Part shown: piece by piece, positions 1 through 12,728 of the stretch
How positions within the stretch are numbered: the first letter of the stretch is position 1
Layout: the number at the start of each line of letters is the position of its first letter
NCBI GenBank assembly: GCA_037903475.1
Contig: JBAJFG010000147.1
Coordinates: forward strand, 1-64,000
Length of the DNA: 64,000 bases
Direction: 5' to 3'
From: Ancylostoma caninum
Lineage: Eukaryota > Nematoda > Chromadorea > Rhabditida > Ancylostomatidae
Notes under the pieces: generated by a model
The model's database searches: none
Seen by the model: only the letters and a program-made list of their open reading frames with translations
What the model was told of the DNA's origin: nothing
Translations under genes and position numbers: made by a program

Positions 1-216
1 AAGCCACACCCCCAAGAAATGGAAGGCAGATATTGCTCTAAGAGGATGAATTGCTGCATTCCGACTGCTAAGAGCAGCAAACCCCGTGTTTCGGCTGCGT
101 TGAAGGGAGTAGTTGCTGCCCGATCAACTGTGGTGTCGTTCAATCTGCGCTCTGCCCATCGTGTCCTGTGTTTTACCCGCTCCTCGCTCGGGTGAATCCG
201 TGGTGAAATCGCGGCG

Positions 217-298
217 TCTATCAAGCGCTGCCGCGGAAAGTGCATACGCGCCATTTCTCTATCAAGCGCTGCCGCGGAAAGTGCATACGCGCCATTTC
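217..298. repeat. 41-bp tandem duplication
   Basis: Two essentially perfect 41-bp copies containing CAAGCGCTGCCGCGGAAAGT. The flanks (1-216 and 299-603) hold no recognisable gene. Confidence 0.9.
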
Positions 299-603
299 AA
301 GTGCCGTATCTAACAGTGACCCCTCTAAAGTAGTGTCACGGTGCAATCATGATGTCAATGCATACGATTCATTCATGTTTAGCACCTCGGATACATTAGA
401 GGTGTCAGCGAAACAAATCTTGAAAGTGGATTAGTGCCTTTGGATGTGCTATGTAGTTAAAATTCAACTAGAACTGTGTTTTTCACTTTCTGCAAAGAAA
501 AGAATCGTGCAATCCGGTGAGTGCTTATTTATCGCTGATTTTTCGTGCATAATTTTCCTTGGGAAATTGTGTAAATTACAATAATAAAGATCAAAACATC
601 ATC

Positions 604-1415
604 ATTGCAACAGGGTGCGTGACATCTTGAACACCAGTGCCCTACATTCTCCAGAATATAGGGCATTACTGGGTCATTGCCCCAGATTCCCTGCCCTACT
701 TTCCTTGGCTGCTCCGCTAATTACAGTGGGGCAGTTAAGAGTTCACCGCCACAGCCAGGGCTTGCTTCACTACAAGAATCTTGTCGAGATCTGACTGGCA
801 AGAGCAAAGATTGTGCTATATATTTGATCTGCGCAGCAAGAAAATTACCGCTTTCGTTCTCTCAAATGTGGAAGACGTATACTCTGTCGCCGAGCACAAC
901 CCAGATTCTGGAACGGGGAAAAAGTCGCGATATTTTTTATTTTTCTATCTTCTTCTCGCTGTATTGTGGAAAAGAAGAAAATCGTCTACGTGCGATATCA
1001 AGCTCTAATCTTCACTATATTGATTGGGCAAACAAATGAAGGAATTCCTCAAGCTCCAACCAGTCGTGTAATCTCAATTTTGGAAGCAACAATCGTAGCT
1101 CACCACATTCAAATACAGTAATCACAGCTCACAGCCTTCAAATAATCTGGGTTATATTCGATGATGAAGTAAACATATACCGGTTCACATTTGACAGCGT
1201 TAAAATGATCACTTCTAGATGTCGCTGACCAGGTAGAGTTAGGCAAGCCCCGGCCCTGTGGCGATGACGTCGTGGCTGCCCCACTGTAATTAGCGGAGCA
1301 GCCAACGAAAGTAGGGCAACGACAAATGAATCTGGGGCAGTGACCCAGCCGTGCCCTATATTCTGGAGAATGTAGGGCAGTGGTGTTCAAGATGTCCGCC
1401 TCCCATTGCAACATT
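604..1415. mobile_element. Inverted-repeat element with about 130-bp arms
   Basis: The left arm (about 604-731) and right arm (about 1275-1415) are imperfect inverted copies. Both contain CATCTTGAACACCA, CCCTACATTCTCCAGAATAT and GCTCCGCTAATTACAGTGGG. No transposase is seen between them, so this is probably a non-autonomous DNA transposon of unknown superfamily. Confidence 0.7.
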
Positions 1416-1961
1416 GCACTTCCTTCTTCTCTTGTATACCGCTGTTGCTTTAATCATTTTTAAAGAGTAATTGCCAATCAAGGTTTTGTCTGTAGAGCTT
1501 CACCACATTCCTTTGTCTGACTCCTATTTCGATGACTTTTTTCGGTCGCTAGCATTATACTTGCGACCGAAAAAAATTGGATAACATTACTAGTTTGATT
1601 GGAAGTTCAATATGCGAATTAAAAAACTCGAATGTTGAACATAATAAGACCCAAAACCTTCTCTCCCTTCTTTTCGGAATTTCATTTCATTTGTAATCGA
1701 ATTTTCGAATTTGAGTATGGAACATTACAATGTTCTAAGTATACTATTATATTATACATATTACCACAATATTACACATTATGATAATATTCCCAAAAAT
1801 GGCGCTATAAATCAGCAGTGGTATCCTCATCTAGAATAGTAGCAAACACTAAAACATTGAACTTTTTGAGGTTTGTGGATACATCCGTAAATGGTCCTTT
1901 TCGTAGAAAATAATTTTTGCGATGATGTTTGGATGAAGAATATCTCCTTCCTTGGTTTCTA
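1416..1961. other. AT-rich stretch without recognised features
   Basis: Simple AT-rich sequence between the inverted-repeat element and the mariner. Nothing supportable is seen. Confidence 0.6.
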
Positions 1962-2517
1962 TTAGGTTGGTGCAAAAATAATGCGCGTTTTCATGCCTTT
2001 GATTCCGAACCTTATAACTCCTTTCAAAATCGATCTTTTTCAATAAGCTTAGAAATATTGTAATCCACAAATCTTTAGCAATAAGATAGACGTTCTCCGA
2101 CTACCGTGCATTTCTGACGGGATCTTCTAGAATCGACAAACTTCCGGAGGGCAGTTTTGGTATTACTTTAGACTTCGAGAAAATTCTCCCGGAAGAAGTA
2201 GTCCAGGTTCTCGGGGAAGCGGTAGTCGGTGAGCGAGAAGCTTGCTGATTATGATGTAGGAGTCCAAGATTCCTAGCTCAGTTGCTCGAACTTGTGAGGA
2301 ATCTGTCGTGCAGGGTGTGCCTGGACGGTACCGTGTAGGAGCGAAGAATCCATTTTATTGAGCAACGCTAGGGTCACACCGTGAAGTTTCTAATTTAGTT
2401 CATTTATGTCTTGAAAACACTTACCAGATTAGGAAGAATGAATGAGCTGCTGAATGAGCTGAGTGAGCAATTTTGGCAGCAGTTCACCACAAAGTCGCCG
2501 TGACCTTATTTTGCTGT

Positions 2518-2735
2518 TGCTTCGGTTTCTGGGAGTATTTCGATGCATGTTCCTCGTCCAACTGTTGAGCAAGGCACCTCACTTTGTCGAAGAGGGTCTA
2601 TACTTCATATTTAATTACTAAGCGAACGACTGTTTGGTCGCAATTTTTTCACTACAAAGGTGCGAAGCACACCTCTCAACGAGGATCAATGTGGTACTCA
2701 TTCAGTATGCGCGACATCAACTCGTCGAGCTTTTT
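2518..2735 (-). pseudogene. Remnant of mariner transposase
   Basis: The minus-strand peptide pieces KKLDELMSRILNEYHIDPR (about 2735-2675, then a stop and EVCFAPL) and CLAQQLDEEHASKYSQKPK followed by NKVTATLW (about 2595-2505) resemble the mariner transposase segments before and around the first catalytic Asp and the V-T-V-W-W motif. In-frame stops show the gene is dead. Confidence 0.6.
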
Positions 2736-3073
2736 TATCCTCCCATTTTTACTGAAGGGAAGGATGGTCTGACAACAATCACCGGCAATGTTCTGCGAAA
2801 CCAAATATGATGTTTTTGATGGGTGCTGTTTGATAATTGTCATCAGTTAGGGGGTCGCAAACCCCGGGAAGACCTGTGCGACATTCCTTAGTTTCGAAGC
2901 AAGGCATACCAAGGCGAAAAATCCAGGAGCAGCTCGGCGGAATCTATTTGCTCACACTCTCTTCGCCAAAACTATGGTGGTATTCTGAGCGATTCCTGCT
3001 GCGATGCCGTCGGGTATCAGCTCGCTGAAAAGAGTTTGGCAAAAAACTTGTTTTGGCGCCTTTCCTTCCACAA

Positions 3074-4390
3074 CAGGGATGAGCGGATACGAAATTTTCC
3101 ACGACCCGGATAACGGTGCGGATAACGGATAGGCCAAAAATGACCGGATAACGGATACCGGATAACGGATAACGGATAAGTGATCAGCAACGAATAAGAT
3201 GTATACACGTATTCGTTACACAATGTTAACTTTCCACAGAATGACATATTAGATAATGGATAGTCCCATATGCTACAAGACACCACCTTCTACAAAACTA
3301 AAAATGACAGAGGGGAAATACGACATGAATTTGCTGAAAGAGAATTAGCACGAATTCCTCATCTCGTCAGTCATCGAAATTCGACACTCTCAGAACGACG
3401 TTGGGCATGGCGTCGTTATAAAGAGGTGTATGTATTAGACATTTGACTAGACCGAGTCAAATCGAGTCGAGTTTCGAATAAATCGACTTTCGAGTGACTC
3501 GAAATATCGACTATTCGAAAAAGTCCAAAAATCCAATTAATCGAAATGTCGGCTATTCGAAAAAAAAATCCCGTCGTCTCAAACGTCTAGTATGTACGTG
3601 CATGGTACCTAGAGTTTGCCATAAAAACAACAGTTTCCAGTGATGTTTGGATGTTCTATAGTTTGATTGGTATATTATTGCTTGAGATGATACATGTCCA
3701 CGACATTTCCAGTACAAAGGTTTCCATGACAAAGGCTTTTCAAGGTTTCGTTCCTAAGCCCACTGATGACAACGCGATTTTTTGGGTGCCCTCATTTAAG
3801 CCTTGCTTCATATATTTTTTGTGGCATTCTGGTGAACTTTCTTTTACTGACTATTATGATCGTATGCTGTCCTAAACGCTATTTGATTAATAGATGCGAA
3901 AATTGATGGAAACAGTAGCATTCAATGTCTGGTTAAGATGAACCACGTGAAGAAGAAGCATTGCTCATCGGTGAGCTGTGAGGTCATTAATTTCAACATT
4001 CTTAATGGTCACATCGTTAGGCAACCTTGTTGATAATATCACAAGTAGGTAACTTCCTAGATTATTGCCTCGGTCACCCCAAGGGACATGAGCAAAAGCC
4101 TTTCTTTCCAGGCATCTACAAGTCAGCTTTACCTTTTCCTACCTCAATTCAAGATTCCAAATCACCAATGAAGTACAGAAAACACGCTAGAGCGAGGGAT
4201 ACGATTGAATTTTTTAAAATGAAAGCTCTCCCCTGTTGGAAACGTGCGATATGAAGCCACTGCTTCCGGCCTTATCCGCACCGTTATCCGGGCGCCGAAA
4301 GCCCGGATAACGGTGCGGATAACGGATGGGCCAAAACGCACGGATAACGGCTAAACGGATAACCGGATACGGATAATCCGCTCATCCCTG
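3074..4390. mobile_element. hAT-type element nested in the mariner, perfect 8-bp TSD
   Basis: The element starts CAGGGATGAGCGGAT and ends with the inverse ATCCGCTCATCCCTG. It is flanked by the identical 8-mer TTCCACAA at 3066-3073 and 4391-4398. Sub-terminal parts carry many GGATAACGG repeats in both orientations. The centre contains TCGA-rich short repeats. No intact transposase gene is present. Confidence 0.85.
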
Positions 4391-4576
4391 TTCCACAATT
4401 AAAAATTCACCGAAAACATGAACTTCGCTTAAAATGCATGAGATGGTTGAAAAGACCATGAAATTTGCTACAAAACCATGTGCAACTTCTCATAACGATG
4501 ATAAGAAACACCGGAAGTTTTCTGCACCGAAGATGAATCAGCGAAAAACGCGCATTATTTTTGCACCAACCTAATA

Positions 4577-7250
4577 TAACACTTTTTACCTGATATCAGC
4601 ACGGTTTTGAAGTGAAGATATTTAAAAAAAACACATCGATTTTTTCGCAAGTTAAACAAATAAATTTTTCGCACATTATTCTACTCCTCATATATGAGTG
4701 ATCTTCTGTCAATGCGTAGGTGTAGAGATGAAGAAACAGCAAACATACATATTGAGCCTCGTGGGCGCTTGCCGAGCGTCTCTCCGAATTAAGTTCTCCG
4801 AGTGCCGGATACACCGATTACTCATTTACACGTGCTTAGCTGATGATCGATGACACTTCTCGGAGATGGCTGCTGTTAACCGCCCCGCTCTTCTCGTTTA
4901 CTCCAGCGATCTACACTCAGTTTTGTCATTGCAACGCGAGTAATATCGTATCGAAATGTAGTAAAAAGTAGGAAGTGAAGCAAATACATATGCGCCATTT
5001 TATTGATTAAAAATCGGTTATAAAACGCAGTGATTAGCGAAAGTAAGCAAAATAAAAAAATACAGGAACAAAACAAAAACCTTTTACGAGCCTTGTGATG
5101 CAGCACTACGGATTAACCAATGAAGAGCTATTACGTGAATAGAGGCAAAGAAGTACAAATCGCTAAAGGCACTCTCTTTTCTGTCACTCGGAGGGATAGA
5201 GTGGAGTCTAGGATTCCCCACTGTAGAGTGTGGGTGAGTTCTAAAAAACGACAAGGTAAACAGGAAATGGCTATCTTCAAGTGATGCGACTCGACGCCTA
5301 CTTTGAACTCTGTTGGCTCACAAAAATACTACTGTCAATTTCTGAATTGTCGTTAATTTAGCTGAAGCAGGGGGTTATGCACAAAGCGTTTTCTAAGTCT
5401 TATGAACATACATATTTATACATTTCTTGCTTTGCTTAATCACATGGCATGCACCAAAAACAAAAAATACCGGGCGTGGATTGGATAGTGTGCACTTGTA
5501 GGTCTACAGTCACGTATATCAGAGCGCAAGGAATCGCACATGGAGAGCAATATTTGTGAAAGGCTTACAATGGATTATGATAACTTTGAATAGAGTTATA
5601 TGTCCATTTTGATGGTGTAGCATTGTACTAGTGGCAGTTACACAGGAATTACTCAATAGGTACGACCAAATTCGGTAAGAGAGCCAGTAAATAATGGAAA
5701 TTTTGCATATAGAGGATCTGCGTAATAAACATTTGACTTTTAGGAATTCTAAACATTTCAAGAATGCTGAGATGTTCAGTCAGTTACCACGCGTATCCCC
5801 TTTTAGTTAGAACCTCATATGTGAACAATCCTGACGTTTGCTGCAGAAGTTTTACAGTATATGTAAGTTCGTATTCCACGAAATATGTAAATCATCGAAG
5901 TGAAGTTTGTATAAAGCACATAAATCCATAACCACCTGGGGTGGTGCGAGGTTCATATGCAGTAATCGCTTGAGGCGGCTGGTTTGGAGACTTGGAAAAG
6001 CTGATTTCTGCAAAAGAAGGCTAAAAACGTGGCTTGATACGAAATTCGTTGAGTCTGCTTTGTTTTTTGTTCCACGACAAAAGCCCTGGAAAAAAAGAAG
6101 AAAAGTAAGCTCACTTTACAATTCCTGTCATGGAACTGCCTTCTTCTCCACTGGTATCGACGGATTCCTCTCAAATCGATGTTCTAGGTGATATTCTCCG
6201 CTACTTCTTTGCGCTTGACAAAATCGTAGGAGGAGAAAAAGGCTGACTGCCTGAAAACATTTTGTTAATTTGCACAAGAAATGAATCAGATAAATAACAT
6301 CAAATAAATAACCGCGCCATTTTGTTGATAATCCCACGTGACACACCATCCAAAAGCGTAACATGTTATCGTCATAATCTATTTCTACAGTCTTTCCAAA
6401 CAAAACCACTAAAATTTGGCTGGAATGCCTTTTTAACCCATTGTCGACCGCGCCCTTTTTCGCTTCTTTCAACTTCCTCCATTTCTGGCTCCTTTCCATG
6501 CTCCAAAATTTTTATTTAAAAAAAGTCCAGTGTAGATTTCATAATCGCTTCGACTTGGGAATCTTACCACGCCACACCTAGGGTGACCGCTGAGATCGTT
6601 AGGGCCTAGTCATCTCTCAAACTGGACCATGCACAAAAGGCGAAGCTCACCGGTGAGCCATGCGGTCGTCGACGGGTTAAAGCAAAGAATTTGCCAGCTA
6701 GAAGGAATCCCTTATAGCTGCTATTCTTGGATACTCAGGATTTGGGGTGGCCTTGAAGTGATGAAACACACCTTATCGATTGTGTATCTCTAGCATCAGT
6801 TAAGCTTACCAACTTTAGCAGTGATGTGTTCCCCACCTACTTGAGTTCGTTACCAGGGAGTCGCACCTTCTTTGACTTTAAGAGGGGATATGAGCGGAGC
6901 TGACGCGTCGTGATGATTGTTCGGAAGCACTCACACGCGACTAATTTATATGTACCAATTCGCTAATGGGCAGGCTTAGTAATCGCTGCTAAGCAGGCGA
7001 GCGAACACTTTCGCACCCCACCTCATTACAGTGATTAGTGAAGAAAGCCTCTTGGCTAAAATGGCCTGGCGCGCCGTGAAACGAACGGAACACGAGAACA
7101 GAACAGGCGCTGCGTTCGACTATTACATTCAAAGACAATCTGTCAACCTCAATCCATCAAAAGCGGTTGCTGCTTGGAATGACAATTATGAGCGATGCGT
7201 GAGAGCAAATGACCCCTGAGCAAGTTTAAAACTGAGAAAGGCGAGGCACT
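4577..7250. other. Intergenic sequence without recognised features
   Basis: AT-rich, with scattered short open frames that lack exon borders or protein-like composition. No RNA gene or mobile-element end was identified. Confidence 0.5.
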
Positions 7251-7434
7251 TACAATCATAGCTGCTCCCACTTGGCACACCATCACCACCATGTACGTCT
7301 CGAGTCTTCCCATAGACTCCTTCATGGAGACTATGTCGTCGAACAGCTGTACAACTCGAGCATATTCTTCTATGAACGCTTTCAGTCGGAGCTCACGCTC
7401 CATTGGGATGAATTGTGAGGCAATTTTGGCCTGG
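7251..7434 (-). CDS. Candidate internal exon, helical protein
   Basis: An open segment between CTTCCAG and GTAAGT on the minus strand. It encodes a charged, probably helical peptide (MERELRLKAFIEEYARVV, then LFDDIVSMKESMGRLE). Codon use and borders resemble real exons in this window. A 90-nt open segment at 8938-8849 (CALDEWKKLGKRIIG) with compatible phase 0 may be the exon before it, though its donor (GTTACT) is poor. A short continuation after CCAAG at 7162 would end in QQPLLMD and stop. Function unknown; it could be a pseudogene remnant. Confidence 0.35.
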
Positions 7435-10400
7435 AAGGGAGTCGTTGGAGAAATGCGTGGGTAAGAATGTAAAGAAAAGCGAATACTTGAGGAAAAAGAG
7501 GAGGAAAAATCGCACGATACGACCAAAGTGAATGAAGAATTTGTGAAATCTTGCATCGTAGTTTTCTCAAATGTAGCTTTACTGAAGTGAGATTTTCCAG
7601 GAAACGAAAGCCCAGTTTTCTTACCATAAGGCTAAGTAGTACATAGCTCGGATGGGAAAGTCACGACTGCAAGAAAGTAAGAGAATACCATAGAATGACA
7701 CAAAATAGAGCAGAGTAGGGTAGGGACCTTACCCAGCAACAAAAACTAACAAATTCTGGCTATTACACCTTTCAGTCGAGAAAACATAGGGCGGGAATAC
7801 TTTTGCAAATGCGAAGGTAAGAAAAACACCAGTGAAAAATTGTGCAGTAGCTTTTTTCTCCAAAAGTTCTTTATTTTTGCTAGGACAAAGGAGTTTTTCG
7901 AAAGAGTTTGCGCCGCAAACGAAAGAAACACGACGACATGATCTCGTAATAACTCATCACGAAGCGGTGGCTTAGTGTTCGAGAGATTATGAAGAAAGGA
8001 AACGAGAGGTGAGTGATACCGCAGACCGGCCGAGATCGAAGTTCATTGCTTTTCAAGAGTTTTCAGCAGCCAAATTGGCCGTGTGTAACAATCAGTGAAA
8101 GAATGCTGGCAAGGGGCAAAAGCCGACGTAATAACTTCCGATGGGTGGAGCTCGAAGGCGGGAAGTCTTCAGTAGTTCCACCTCAGGCGCATTAATGATC
8201 CGCATGTGCACTGCATCCAGGAGATCTAGGACCTATAGGAGGGCAATATTGCAAAAAAGGCACACGATATACATACAAGATCCTAAGAGGTTTTAAAGGT
8301 TAAGGAGCACTACTTCGTTCTTTTTGTGCACAACGCCAGGCCCTAAGAATACGAAATTTGAGATCAGCTCTCCCGTTGGTGGCAGATTTCAGCAGCAAAG
8401 CGCAAAACAGATGGAGGTGTTAAATTCATGTAGATCCAATCCTTCCACCCTCTCAGGGCCCGTCTGAGGGGAGAAATCCGAAACCCGAAAGAAATACTAA
8501 ATTTCACGGCGGCTGAGCTCTTATCGGAAATCACCGCTAGCTGGGAATGACGCCAATGAGAGACCTACGAAGCTACCACCCCTCCTTCGAGGGGTAGATG
8601 CCAAAATATTTTGCTACTCAGCCAGAGGTGGCGTTAAGCGTGGTGCTAAGCATAGATAAGACCTGGGAGATGATTGTTAAAACCACCGTGCACATCGTAC
8701 ACTGCCTCTTTTATAGCTTTTTCAGCAATTGGGAATAATTTTATGCAGCCTATGCGTAACTTATGAACAAACATTCACTTGTCCGCTGACACATTAGCTT
8801 CGATAATTGCCGCATGCTCATTCTATTCATAGTAACGATAATAGTAACATGTCGCACAAAACTGGTACCAATTATTCTCTTCCCTAATTTCTTCCACTCA
8901 TCCAGAGCGCAGGAAAATAATGGCTTCCTCTTATTTACCTGCAAAAGAATATTGCGCAGTTCTAGCATATGCATTCTACACATCCCCACATCATTCCCAG
9001 GCCATTTTAGGGTGCCAAGCAATTAAAAACACTGGGGACATCGTCGTGATACGTTCCGCTCCACCTCTATGCTCTGGATCGTGCCAGCAAGGGGAGTGCT
9101 CATGTTCAGTCTACTCGCTGAAGTCGAAACCAATGTATAATAGTTAGCTGGAAGTTTGAGATCTTGGATCCTGTCCCAAAACCTTGAACGCTTGTTTATA
9201 AAACAGCACTACATACTTGTTAATAATGGGTCGTGATTCATGAGAACAAAATCAAACCAAACCATGTAGGCAAACCAACTTTTGCGTTCTGCGTTTCCTG
9301 ACACTGCATGGTCCATAGGATAATCAATCCCACTATTCCTCGTTGGCTTATGTGGTTAGAATTTCATGCCCTTAGCCTAGCTCCTGCATTATATGTAGCC
9401 CAGTTTTTCAGAACGGTAAAAAGAATCTTCAGTTGACTCTTCCAAGCGTCTTTAGTAGAGTTCAAGCACAGTCTGTAAAATCACACTAGATGGGCTTCCT
9501 GACCATGTTGACACCGCTGTGATCGAGTGATTGAACTGCTTGGCATCCTATTGTAAGATGTTTTCGCAGAGGAAAAGATCTTCATATGTATGTAGCTTCT
9601 TCAAATTACACTCGATAAGTGATGTCAGTTAGCCCATTTTTTCACCAACACTAAAAGAGCACTTCATATTATAAGCACTACATAGCTCACTGACTCGCAC
9701 CCTTTGGGCTAAAAAGTGAAATCTGAACATCTCACCTAAGTTCGATGTGACTACTATCAGCTACTGCTTTGAACATTATTTTGATTTTTCATGATTTTTA
9801 TTTTCATTAGATTATTTAGATGGCAACCATATCTGACCAAGGAGAACATTTTGCATCTGCCTCCATGTATTCCGCTGCATTGCTGGTGTTCAAAAGCCCT
9901 GAGGACCCAGCCTGCCAGTCCAGGGGAGTGTGCAATAATCAGTCTCTGCCAGCAAATTAGAACCGGACCACTTCCTGTTATGAGGTGAGAACTAGCGGTA
10001 GCCATGCCGCCGCCATTCATTACCAGTAACGATCCTCCAGCACGATTGTGCCGTTATTTGCTGTAACCAGCATGCTAAACACATTCAGAGCCGTAACGCT
10101 TAGTTGTGTCCAGAGTAGGGCTCATTTAAATGGCGAGTGAAGTTGGAAAGTGAGAAAGTGAGTGCAATTTTGTGCAATAAAACTAAAACACAACAAGTGT
10201 GCAGTATTTGGTATGAACAAATTGCTGTAATTTTGGGTCCTCGTGTACATTTTGATTTCAACTTGAAAGTGTTCATGATTTTAAGCTAATGAATATTCGA
10301 ATGAATATACGCGCTGGTCCGTTGCAGCCGAAACCACATTACTTTCCGTAATGTGGAAGGATTAGACGAAATGTCCATTTTTGAACTGGTTAACTAAACT

Positions 10401-10851
10401 GTTTTGGTTCTTTTATATGTATATAGGGGCATAGTCGACGCCGAAAAAAGTTCCTAATTCTGATTATTCCTTTTAAAAGTTCTACTGATTGCGAAGCTAT
10501 GCACTGTATTTTAGCTTCTTGTGCACGACTTCGGGAATAGTCTTTGGGAAAAAACCAATTGCGTACGCATTTCATGAGATGGAACTTTTTGTTTGTTTAA
10601 TAACACCGAAATAAATGACAAATAAAATTGAACATGAACACAGTGCAATGAGAAGTCAAATGATCCACCGAACTAATTTTTTAGAATGATGGTAGACTTG
10701 AGGAGTTCAAATGCAGAATTAACTTTTTAGGCAGGTTACAAGTTGAGGCACGGACTACTTGTCTATCTTACAGTGCCCTGATGAGTTTCCTCCATCAATT
10801 TCTCACTCGGACCCCAATTTTCTGAATTTTTTACAACTATTCGCAAATTAG
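7435..10851. other. Intergenic sequence with one dispersed repeat
   Basis: Apart from the candidate 8849-8938 exon, I see no gene. Bases 9246-9300 match a repeat also found at 47216-47265 and 54721-54772. Confidence 0.45.
9246..9300. repeat. Dispersed repeat, copy 1 of 3
   Basis: Contains CAAACCAACTTTTGCGTTCT, related to CAAACCCACTTTTGCATCCT at 54741-54760 and to a more diverged copy at 47216-47265. The 54.7 kb copy lies inside a hAT-like element, so the family may be spread with it. Confidence 0.5.
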
Positions 10852-10983
10852 TGCATGTTATCGAGTTACAGGAACAGGTTTCGAAAGCTGTACGTTGTGC
10901 AGGAACTTTTTCAAAACAAGTGCTGGATTGGAAGAGAAACGAAGATTTGCGGAGCTTCAGAATGGGAGTATCGCTCAGCGCAT
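10852..10983 (+). CDS. Candidate plus-strand exon
   Basis: A 132-nt segment from an AATTAG acceptor to a GTACGT donor, phase 1 to phase 1. It encodes a helical peptide (VIELQEQVSKAVRCAG, then QVLDWKRNEDLRSFRMG) that vaguely recalls BAR-type helices. The opposite strand is also open here, so the strand is uncertain. No partner exon was found. Confidence 0.22.
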
Positions 10984-12049
10984 GTACGTAGTGGCCTCCA
11001 AATTTGGCTGCTGCTTCAATACTGGTTCTGAAAAGTGCTGGCTCTGACAGTTTTGTATAAGCCAATTTCTTTTCTAGAACTACACATGTACAGTTAGTTA
11101 TTCCTACACCGGAATGACATCCCGAACATAGTTGAGAATGGATGAATAATCCTAATCCTCATCACTCATCAAACAATGAACCATTGAAAAAACAGAAATG
11201 GAAAGTATCTAGCTTCAAAGCGCCCACTCATGATCTCGAGACCCTAGGCAGCACTTACTTTAAATGATATCAGTAGCATCTGAAAAAGGGAAATCCAGCA
11301 GCAAATCCATAGCTTACGGACGCTATGGTTTACACTAATAGCTACTCGCGATGAGGCGACGAAGATTAGTCAAGGGAAGAATCCCATTAACATCAGCAGG
11401 GATGGCGTAGTCGATAAGGTAACGACTGCACTTGAAAAGGCCAGTCTCAGATCTCGCAAACATTGCAGCAGTTTTGAGAAATATATTTATGGTTGAATGG
11501 TTCTTTATTGTGAGGTTAATCTTTTCGCTGATCAAGTGAATGGTGGAGAATAAGGCATGCGTTATCCAGTCTATGAAAACAGGGGAAACCTCGTAGCTTG
11601 GGACGGTTATTTCTCAGCTTAGATCTTAGCATAACTGGGAGAAAAACCTCAATAAGGATCACTACTTTCTGCCTTGGTGGCGTGCTACTCACATGGTCCA
11701 TACCAGTGGTGTGCTGAGAAAAATCTCAAATGTAACGACGAATGACCCTCGATTCATTTGATTCAGCGCACAAATAGTAATGAGTTGGGCAATAAGATTT
11801 TTGCGGTTTTTCAGGGGCACCGGAGGTTTTTTGCGAACTGAATTAGTTGAACTTAGATGTTGCTGAAATTAAACATTGTTAGTGGTCCTTCTTTACATCC
11901 ATAGCAAAACCTAGCGGACAGACGTCTCGTTTTTTCTAAAACTCTATAATCAGGAAAGAAACATCCTCCGGGCTAAAATTGATCTGTCTGATGCTGGAAT
12001 CCAATTCTTCACCGTCCTTTCAGCAGTATTTGCTTCTCTCTAAATATCG

Positions 12050-12318
12050 TTGATATATGCGGTTCCTAGAAAATTTCCCAATCTAAAATCATCTCTCACT
12101 TTTCGCTCATGTCACCGCTTGGTACTCAGTGCAAGCACCTGTGATTCATTGAACTTTTGGGTAGGGAGTTATGAAATCAATCTCGAAATAGACTTCCTAG
12201 TTTCCTTTTTTTCCTCGTTTTTCTCTTGTAATACCTTCGAATGTTCCTTCTGTTACTAAACTCCTCAGGTTGGCTTGTGCTCCTCAAGTGCACCAATAAA
12301 TAAATAAATAGAATAAAC
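12050..12318 (+). mobile_element. Retroposon 3' end with AATA tail
   Basis: Ends with GTGCTCCTCAAGTGCACCAA followed by an AATA repeat at about 12296-12315. The same 3' sequence in inverse orientation occurs near 16855-16900, so both are tails of one non-LTR family. Confidence 0.5.
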
Positions 12319-12610
12319 ATCGCCAATTGGTGACCTTTGATTTGCTCAAGGAAAAGGATATTGTAACTGTTACTAACCCTATCAGAACTACTAGCTTCCG
12401 GAAGATAGCAAATAAAAAAAAGTAATTATTCAAAATGGACAACAATTAAGAGAGCTATGTACGTAAGTAGAGCATGGTACGTAGCTAAGACTGGACCCCA
12501 GATAGTAAACCATAGAAAAATTGTTCGTAAATCAATTAAGAAAAGACAAAGCCACTCGCGAGTAAACCTTCTTTAGTCCATAAAAGCGTGTTCTATTAAA
12601 AAGGGAGATC

Positions 12611-12616
12611 TTTATT
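12611..12616 (-). terminator. Polyadenylation signal of gene 2 (AATAAA)
   Basis: A canonical AATAAA on the minus strand, about 112 nt after the gene 2 stop codon, in a plain AT-rich 3' UTR. No equally good signal follows gene 1, where only an AATAAT variant is seen at about 26478-26483. Confidence 0.65.
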
Positions 12617-12728
12617 GATGGGCAATACATCAGTACCGCCGACACGAGCATAAATATTACAAACAATAGTAATAGAATAGTAATCAGCAAGTGCTAGCGA
12701 AAGACACGCACAACACAATTCGGGTTTG

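Larger units (their letters stand above)
1962..4574 (-). mobile_element. Degenerate mariner element interrupted by a hAT insertion
   Basis: The left end starts TTAGGTTGGTGCAAAAATAA and the right end finishes with its inverse, followed by TA on each side (1960-1961 and 4575-4576). Total length is 2613 bp. Removing the nested element plus one 8-bp duplication leaves 1288 bp, the usual full mariner size. Broken transposase pieces on the minus strand support the call. Confidence 0.85.

Noticed and set aside
6128..6499. 123-codon minus-strand open frame
   Set aside because: Composition is not protein-like, there are no domains, and no splice sites at useful positions.
9831..9988. Plus-strand open frames near 9.8 kb ending at a GTGAGA donor
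   Set aside because: Two frames are open with no partner exon, and the opposite strand is open as well; no coherent product.
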